Shown in pieces: positions 58,195 to 64,000 of a stretch of DNA of 64,000 bases; position 1 is the stretch's first letter, and each line of letters begins with the position of its first letter. This stretch comes from Diadophis punctatus similis (lineage: Eukaryota > Chordata > Lepidosauria > Squamata > Dipsadidae). The notes below the pieces were generated by a model that saw only the letters and a program-made list of their open reading frames with translations, ran no database searches and had not been told where the DNA came from. Position numbers and translations under genes: made by a program. The stretch is taken from the NCBI GenBank assembly GCA_023053685.1, contig JALIGW010000002.1, positions 41,235,220-41,299,219 of the forward strand, given 5' to 3'.

Positions 58195-59899
58195 ATGAAT
58201 CAGGCCATCCAGCACATCCTGGACATTCGAGTCATCCACCAGGTGCCTGAGGACCAACAGGGGCAGGGCTTCTACTCCATGTTGTTTGTAGTGCCCAAAT
58301 CCTCGGGAGGATGGAGAGCCATTTTGGACCTCAAGTGTCTCAACAGGTATGTCATCCATTAAAAAAAAAAATTTCAAAATGCACACCCTGAAATCAACTC
58401 TGGCAAGTGCTCGGAAGGGAATCTACTCACATCCATAGATCTCTTGGAGGATTACCTCCACATCCCAATTCGGCCATCTCACCGCCAATACTTATGGTTT
58501 TGCTATGCAGGGGTGCATTATGAATATGGGGCGCTCCACTTTGGCCTGTCCTCAGCGCCAAGGGTCTTCATCAAGGTCCTGGCAGCCTTGACCGCTCACT
58601 CAGATCCATTTCCATCAGGATCCAGTGCTATCTGGACGATATTCTCATCTCCTCAGCCTCCCCTTCTCAGGCTGAGAGAGATGTCCAGGTAGTGCTTAAC
58701 ACGCTGGAACTCCATGGCTTCTTGGTCAACCGATCCAAGAGTCAGCTTGTCCCCACCACCAGAATTGTCCATCTGCAATCATTGATTCCCTGGGGTGTAA
58801 GGTGTACCTGTCCCAGGATCGGAGAGACAGTCTATTGGCTTTAACCCAGCAAGTTCTGAGGCAAAACTCAGCTCCACTGAATTTGCTGTCCTCCCTCCTG
58901 GGCAAGATGATTTCGGCCATTCACATTGTCCCATGGGCTCACTTACACTCCAGAGACCTCCAATGGCTCCTTCCCTATCAGCGTCAGGGAAGGGCCCATT
59001 CCCCAGTCAAAGTGAGACTCCAGCCCTCAGTCAGGAAGTCTCTGATTTGGTGGACCACCTCTGCTGTCCACAGGGGCACCTGCTTCCTTCCCCCAAGACA
59101 AATCTTAGTCACCACCGATGACAGCCTATCGGGTTGGGGGGCACACACGGAAGCACAGGTGGCACAGGGCACATGGTCGTTAACTGAGACAACTCTAAGC
59201 ATAAACGTTTTGGAGCTACGGGCTGTGTTCCTTGCTCTGCAGCAGTTCAGACCTCTTGTGGAGAACTCTCATGTCATGATACTTACTGACAATGTGGCCA
59301 CCAAGGTCCACGTAAACAGACAGGGTGGGACCATGTCAGAACAGCTCAGGTCAGAGGCCATGTGGTTGGGGCTATGGGCAGAACAATACCTATTGTCTCT
59401 TTCTGCTGAACACATCTCTGGGGTAAGCAACGTCAGGGCAGAATGGCTCAGCCGGAACCAGATAGACCACTCAGAGTGGAGCTTACACCCAGACCTTTTC
59501 CACCAACTTGTGGGTCAATTCGGTCAACCTGTGATGGACCTTTTTGCCACCCCGGGGAATGCCCAGCTGCTCAGGTTTCTGTCCCAGTATCAAACTCAGG
59601 GGGCGGAAGGGGTGGACGCCCTCCGCTGCACCTGGCCTCAGGGGTTGCTTTACGCTTTTCCCCCCATCCCCATCATTCCGCAGGTCATCCGGAAACTCCT
59701 GGAAGAAAGAGCCGAGGTGGTACTTCTGGCACCCGACTGGCCAAGGAGAACCTGGTATGCCGACCTGGTCTCCTTGTCGGTCTCACCCCCTTGGAGGATC
59801 CCTCCGACAGAGTGGTCGCTGCTCCAGGGGTCAGTGCAGCATCCAGAGCAGCACTGGTTGCAACTGACCGCCTGGCACTTGAGCGGCTCACTCTGAGGA
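58195..59899 (+). pseudogene. DIRS copy 2 RT/RNase H/methyltransferase, frameshifted
   Basis: Starts at the equivalent ATG (MNQAIQHILDIRVIHQVPED). Lesions: TAA and A-run indel at about 58360-58372, a one-base loss near 58600, and a four-base loss near 58775. YLDD survives near 58630. After 58802 the frame is open for 364 codons through RNase H and the complete methyltransferase-like end (YAFPPIPIIPQVI, VVLLAPDWPRRTWYADL). RNase H differs from copy 1 at TTDDSLSG, and the fourth acidic residue is Glu (NVRAEWLS) instead of Asp. Confidence 0.88.
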
Positions 59900-60966
59900 G
59901 CCGCCAAATCCCTGAGGATGTTATGGAGGTCTTGCTTGACTCTCGCAGACCGTCCACACATCGGATTTACTCAGCCTCCTGGAAGGCTTTCTGCTCCTGG
60001 TGTGAGAGGGAGGGTCATTCCCCGCTGGACCTATCGGTCATAAATGTCCTTCAATTCCTACGCCAGGGGTTAGCTAAGGGTCTTTCCCCGAGTACCCTCA
60101 ACCGCCAGATTGCTGCCCTGTCCATGGTGCTGTCTTGTCCCTCTCTGGGGAAACTCCCTGCTCACCCCTTAGTCTCCAGGTTCCTAAAGGGTGCAATGAA
60201 TAGATGCCCTCCTGTAGTGCATAGGTATCCCACCTGGGACTTGTCCAAAGTGTTATTAGCACTCATGGGGGGCGCCTTTGAGCCTTTGCACTCCGTCTCT
60301 CTGGCCCACCTAACATACAAGGTGGTTTTCCTGGTGGCTGTCACCTCTGCCCGTCGCATTTCCGAACTGGCAGCCCTTTCCATCAGGAGTGACCTCTGTG
60401 TGTTCCACCAGGACACAGTGGTTTTGCGGTTGGATCCCACCTTTCTGCCAAAGGTAAATTCTTACTTTCATTGGGCTCAGGAGGTGGTATTACCTTCCTT
60501 TTACCCTTCTCCATCCTCAGACATTGAAAGACAGTGGCACCTCCTGGACGTGAGGCGCGCACTGGACACTTACATACAAAGGACCTCTGCCTTTCACAAG
60601 ACTGAGGCCTTGTTTGTCTCTTTCCACCGCACTTCTTTGGGGAGGAAAGCTTCCTCTGTCATGGTGGGTCGGTGGATTCGTAATGTCATTAACACTGCAT
60701 ATGAACAAATGTCCTTGCCATGACCCTCCAGGATTACGGCCCATTCCACATGCAGTGCAGCCACCACTGCGGCTTGGCACACGAGGGCTTCCATCGAGGA
60801 GATCTGCTGGACTGCCACTTGGGCATCTCCAACGCCATTTGTCCGGCACTACAGACTGGACACTTTCGCCTCTCAGGAGGCTGACCTTGGGCGCGGAGTG
60901 CTGGAACAGGTAACATTGGAGGGCGGTGGTCCCAGCCAGAATCAGGAGGCCCTCCCTGGGGACTAA
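59794..60966 (+). pseudogene. DIRS copy 2 tyrosine recombinase, inactivated
   Basis: Closely follows copy 1 (STHRIYSASWKAFCSWCERE, SARRISELAAL). Three lesions: the position of the copy 1 ATG is TTG (59794), CGA became TGA at 60721-60723, and the HxxR box reads His-Ser-Thr-Cys because CGC became TGC at 60751-60753. Two of these are C-to-T changes at CpG. The nucleophile Tyr region is retained. The same frame is open back to 59443 because it overlaps the RT/RNase H ORF. Confidence 0.9.
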
Positions 60967-60981
60967 ATTACTTTGGTATGT

Positions 60982-61076
60982 CCCAATCTTGGCGGCTAGC
61001 TCCACCCACTATGGAGAATGAGACGTTGTACTTACCTGAGACGTCCATTCTCGTAGGGTGGAGCTAGCCGCCAAGT
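60982..61076. repeat. DIRS copy 2 internal complementary region
   Basis: Same two-part structure as copy 1: 'ggcggctagctccacccact' then 'atggagaat', joined to 'gagacgttgtacttacctga' and 'gtagggtggagctagccgcc'. Confidence 0.94.
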
Positions 61077-61245
61077 CCCTCCCTTCTAACGTGTTCTGGC
61101 TGGAAGAGGAGCCTATTACTCGTATAGTCATTAGGTATCTAGGTGTATTAGTGTACATAGTTATTTTCTCTCTGTAGGTAGTTAGGTTAGGTAGTTAGGT
61201 CGCTCACATATCAACTCATGTGTAATTTTCTGTGATTGGACAGTT

Positions 61246-61251
61246 AATAAA
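61246..61251 (+). terminator. Polyadenylation signal AATAAA, DIRS copy 2
   Basis: AATAAA in 'cagttaataaacttgttaga', same place as in copy 1. Confidence 0.62.
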
Positions 61252-61289
61252 CTTGTTAGATTGATGGCACTTGAGTCTGGCATTTATCC

Positions 61290-61442
61290 CTCGTCAAAAG
61301 AGGGGGAATCTAGGCCTAGAGCCACCTTTTATACTTTTCCAGACTCAGTCATAATTGGCTAGAAGGCTGTGCCAATACCCAATCTTGGCGGCTAGCTCCA
61401 CCCTACGAGAATGGACGTCTCAGGTAAGTACAACGTCTCATT
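61290..61442 (-). repeat. DIRS copy 2 right ITR
   Basis: Complement of 55155-55270, with the outer extension ending 'gtacaacgtctcatt'. Confidence 0.93.
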
Positions 61443-62258
61443 TTCCAAAATGATTCAATAGTTGTTAAGTGTGCACTGGCAAAGAGCTGAGAGAACAGCA
61501 GGCAAATGGAAAGAGGCACAGAGTTGTGTTGTTGGAACACCAAAACTAAATGTTTAAATTGCAGGAATTTGGCTTTAAATTATGGAAAAAATGTAAGGAC
61601 TATGTAGTAAACATTTCACTGACAAGTTGTGAAGAAAGCATATCAGATGAAAAATGCTAGTAACATCTGAACTCTCAAAACATAAAGTATTTTATGGAAT
61701 ATATTCTAAAAAAAAATTCATGCTGCATTGTCTTAGCTACGATTAACTGTGTGGTCTTAGTAAGAATACATTCTTACTTACAATTTTGTCTTATATGAGG
61801 TACTGTGGCTGTGCCAAGCCTTCTTTCCAAGGCTGCATGCTTCTCCAGGCCAGGTGTGCCTTGCCTGCAGTGACAGGAATAATATGGCAAAAGTCAGCTG
61901 GAGATGGCAGAATCAGCAAAGCACAGGGTGATGGGGGAAACTGGGACTATAGTGCTATACTGCTGGAGTGACTGTCCATGGCATGAGGTGGCAGACCATG
62001 GCAACAATGATACCAGTTGTGCTGGGGCTGAAGTAGATGCGTACAGGTGGCAATGGACATATGGGGCTCTACTTCAGCCCAAGCATTGTTGGGTTGCCAG
62101 TACTGTCAAGAAGCAGGACAGACAAAAGTGCAGACATAGGAGGCTGTAGGAGATGACAGGAGAAGCCCGAACGCAGGGTCAAAAATGTCATCAGTTTTGA
62201 ATTATTATGCAGTTACAAGACCTAAGTCCAGTCCCCACATGAATTCTGTTGATTCTTA
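61443..62258. other. Unassigned sequence
   Basis: No supported gene; moderately GC-richer at 61790-62160 without homology. Confidence 0.5.
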
Positions 62259-62390
62259 TGTAGCGCCAATTTGTATTCATGGTTAGCAGATCAGATTATT
62301 GTGTATAGGTAGCTTGTAATAAACTTATAGTGCTTTGAATTCATTTCCTGTTCCTGGTGCAGGTAACCATCAAGACATATTGGCGCTACA
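62259..62390. repeat. Short element bounded by TGTAGCGCCAAT / ATTGGCGCTACA
   Basis: Perfect 12-bp inverted ends that begin TG and end CA, with an internal AATAAA (in 'tgtaataaactt'). It could be a solo LTR, or an LTR plus primer-binding region, but no 5-bp duplication is visible. Confidence 0.4.
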
Positions 62391-62816
62391 TAAGGGGTAA
62401 TGAAGCATCCCTGTATTTATAAGCGGGGGTGGGCTGCCAAGCACTTGAATTTTAATCTGTGATAACAGAGTTGCTACAACAGCTGCAACTTTGGAAACCA
62501 TGTATAAATACCACTTGTTTAATGCTGCCATAACTTTGAATTGTTGCTGAATGAATGGTTGTTAACAAAGACTACATTGAAAAGACAATTATTTTCAATG
62601 TAGCTACTCTACCCTACAGTAGCATGCAGTAGTACTTCTGACTCTGAATAATACTTAGCATAGTATAAAACAATATCATATCCTTTGCCATCTTTTGTGT
62701 TCTATAAGCAAAATCCAATGCTCCTCATGTTCTTTACTGAATTTCATGAAAAGGGATCAACAATGTATTTAAGATTAGCATATGCTTGTAACATCTGATC
62801 TCTATAATATTAACAA
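62391..62816. other. Unassigned AT-rich sequence
   Basis: Nothing supported. Confidence 0.5.
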
Positions 62817-63718
62817 CTAGCTAAATACCCGTGCTTCACTACAAAACTATGTGATGGGGCTTGATAAATTGACACTTAAAGCTTGAAAATTAATGAGTAG
62901 TTAAAAAGGGACTCTATTATTTCGTTAGAGATGGTAAGCTAAATTTCTGTTACAGATGAAGACATTATTTGCATAGCATAGACTTCCAATTCGTCCCTCA
63001 GATGAATTGCTCAGGACCTGCCTGTAAACAACATTTCTCGTTTTGCTCTCTGGCTGGAGGATGACCAGGCTGTCAGGTGAACTGACTCTGGAGCATCCCA
63101 CATAGAACTGGCTATTGGAGAAACAGGCAGCTACTCTTACTTGTGTTTTCCTAATCGCATCTGTAAATCTTTTCCTGCGCTTTTTTGCCTCTTTTTCCTT
63201 TAACTGGTGTTACAGTAGAAGGAACAGATTTGTCTGAACTGAGGAGGAAAATAAGGGGGGGGATCTGTCTCTGCCTACCAACTTCCATTGGTATTCATCT
63301 GGCTAGCGTCCTGTTAGTGTGTAAGAAAGTTGTTTGGAAACTCAAACAGTATTTGCTGTGTGAGCAAGCAGGAGACAGGATGGAGTCTGTGCATGGCTTA
63401 GCTCAACTGTTCTGTAGTAAAGCTGCTGCTGCTGTGAAAGCAAAAGCAAAAGTGAAAATGAAACTCCTCTGCTTGTGTTTTGCATTTGGATCAGGTTTCT
63501 TTTCAGGTGGGGAGGGGGAGTAGAACTCCTTAGCATCAGAGCTTGCTAATAATAAGATAAGAAATACTCATACTCCAATGGTCATTTTGAAAAATCCTTC
63601 CTTAGTGAGCACCTAGAAGGCAAGAGGAACATACGTGGCAAATTTCAAGTTTGTAGCTTTACGGTTCTGGAGATTTTGTGATTAATGTGTGAGTGGTTTT
63701 CGCTTTTATATAGAGAGA
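62817..63718 (-). mobile_element. Helitron, non-autonomous, copy B
   Basis: On the minus strand it begins TCTCTCTATATAAAAGCG after an A and ends 'gggtatttagCTAG' before a T. It aligns along its length with copy A at 8318-9233. The conserved interior includes 'gcaaatactgtttcagt'-type sequence and the helicase remnant. Small open frames at 63185-63536 have no domain. Confidence 0.85.
62950..63130 (-). pseudogene. Helitron helicase C-terminal remnant, copy B
   Basis: Minus-strand frame with CFSNSQFYVGCSRVSSPDSL and ILQPESKTRNVVYRQVLS. It equals copy A except that HGQ is NSQ, YVAC is YVGC and E is Q near the end. Shares the same internal deletion. Confidence 0.82.
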
Positions 63719-64000
63719 TAACTTCTCATTGGGGACCTCAGTGTGTAATTTTAAAACCTTACATTCTAGTGAATAAAGTTATAATATAATAGCATTCATT
63801 ACAGATAATTAATAATAAAATCACAATTAGAATCAGCTAACATTTATTTATTATTTTCAAAATGTGCAATAAATTGTACTTCTGACACTTAATTGTATAA
63901 CACAGAATGTATGCACTGCATTTTCCAAAGTCTTTTGATGGTTCAGAAAGTTTCACATTAATTAATGAGGTTCTTTGAAGGAGCCAAAGATTTATTATTG
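63719..64000. other. Unassigned AT-rich sequence
   Basis: Nothing supported up to the window edge. Confidence 0.5.

Larger units (their letters stand above)
55143..61442 (+). mobile_element. DIRS-type retrotransposon, copy 2, decayed
   Basis: 6,300 bp, ATT at 55143 to ATT at 61440-61442, same orientation and same end structure as copy 1, 2.7 kb downstream of it. ITRs, internal complementary region and polyadenylation signal are well conserved. The leader diverges after ~500 bp, most of gag is replaced or lost (56530-57590), the RT is frameshifted, and the recombinase has a nonsense codon and a mutated catalytic Arg. It cannot move on its own but could be mobilised in trans if its ends are recognised. 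Confidence 0.93.

Overview
The window is vertebrate nuclear DNA, most likely from a squamate and probably an advanced snake. It is AT-rich, with no operons or densely packed genes. It holds CR1/L2-type LINEs, several hAT families with exact 8-bp target duplications, Helitrons and DIRS-type tyrosine-recombinase retrotransposons. Three LINE 3' ends run into (ATTCT)n microsatellites, a hallmark reported for snake CR1/L3 LINEs, and a short GATA/GACA (Bkm-like) tract is present. The species call is inference. No intact host protein-coding gene is visible. The only host-gene sequence I recognise is one kinase first exon (MAP4K2-like) carried inside a transposon.

Layout. 1-14.9 kb: scattered insertions in unique AT-rich DNA. 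These are a CR1 3' end, hAT MITEs (3.7, 5.2, 5.6 kb), two L2-like LINE 3' ends with (TAAA)n tails (7.2 and 11.9 kb), a Helitron (8.3 kb) with a PIF1-helicase remnant, a decayed LINE polymerase C-terminus (9.8-10.6 kb) and a TIR DNA transposon (10.7-11.7 kb). 14.9-22.7 kb: one apparently full-length L2/L3-type LINE broken by four later insertions. The largest is a 2.94-kb hAT with SPIN-like ends that contains a host kinase exon, a long pyrimidine tract and a ~600-bp foldback. 22.7-46 kb: mostly unique DNA with microsatellites, palindromes, MITEs, a truncated LINE (37.3 kb) and a CR1 (41.8-43.4 kb). 46.0-52.4 kb: a nearly intact DIRS element with asymmetric inverted terminal repeats, a gag-like ORF, an RT/RNase H/methyltransferase ORF, a tyrosine recombinase ORF and an internal complementary region. 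55.1-61.4 kb: a second, decayed DIRS copy in the same orientation. 62.8-63.7 kb: a second Helitron, inverted relative to the first.

How the parts work together. In each DIRS copy the internal complementary region pairs with both ends, as expected for replication through a circle followed by recombinase-mediated integration without target duplication; an ATT trinucleotide sits at both ends. The terminal repeats carry CCAAT and TATA boxes, and the leader carries GCCATYTT (YY1-like) motifs spaced about 29-31 bp, which suggests a promoter array. Several CpG-rich hAT MITEs are palindromes with an NRF1-like TGCGCATGCGCA motif at the hairpin tip. Two different hAT elements sit at the same position in two LINE copies.
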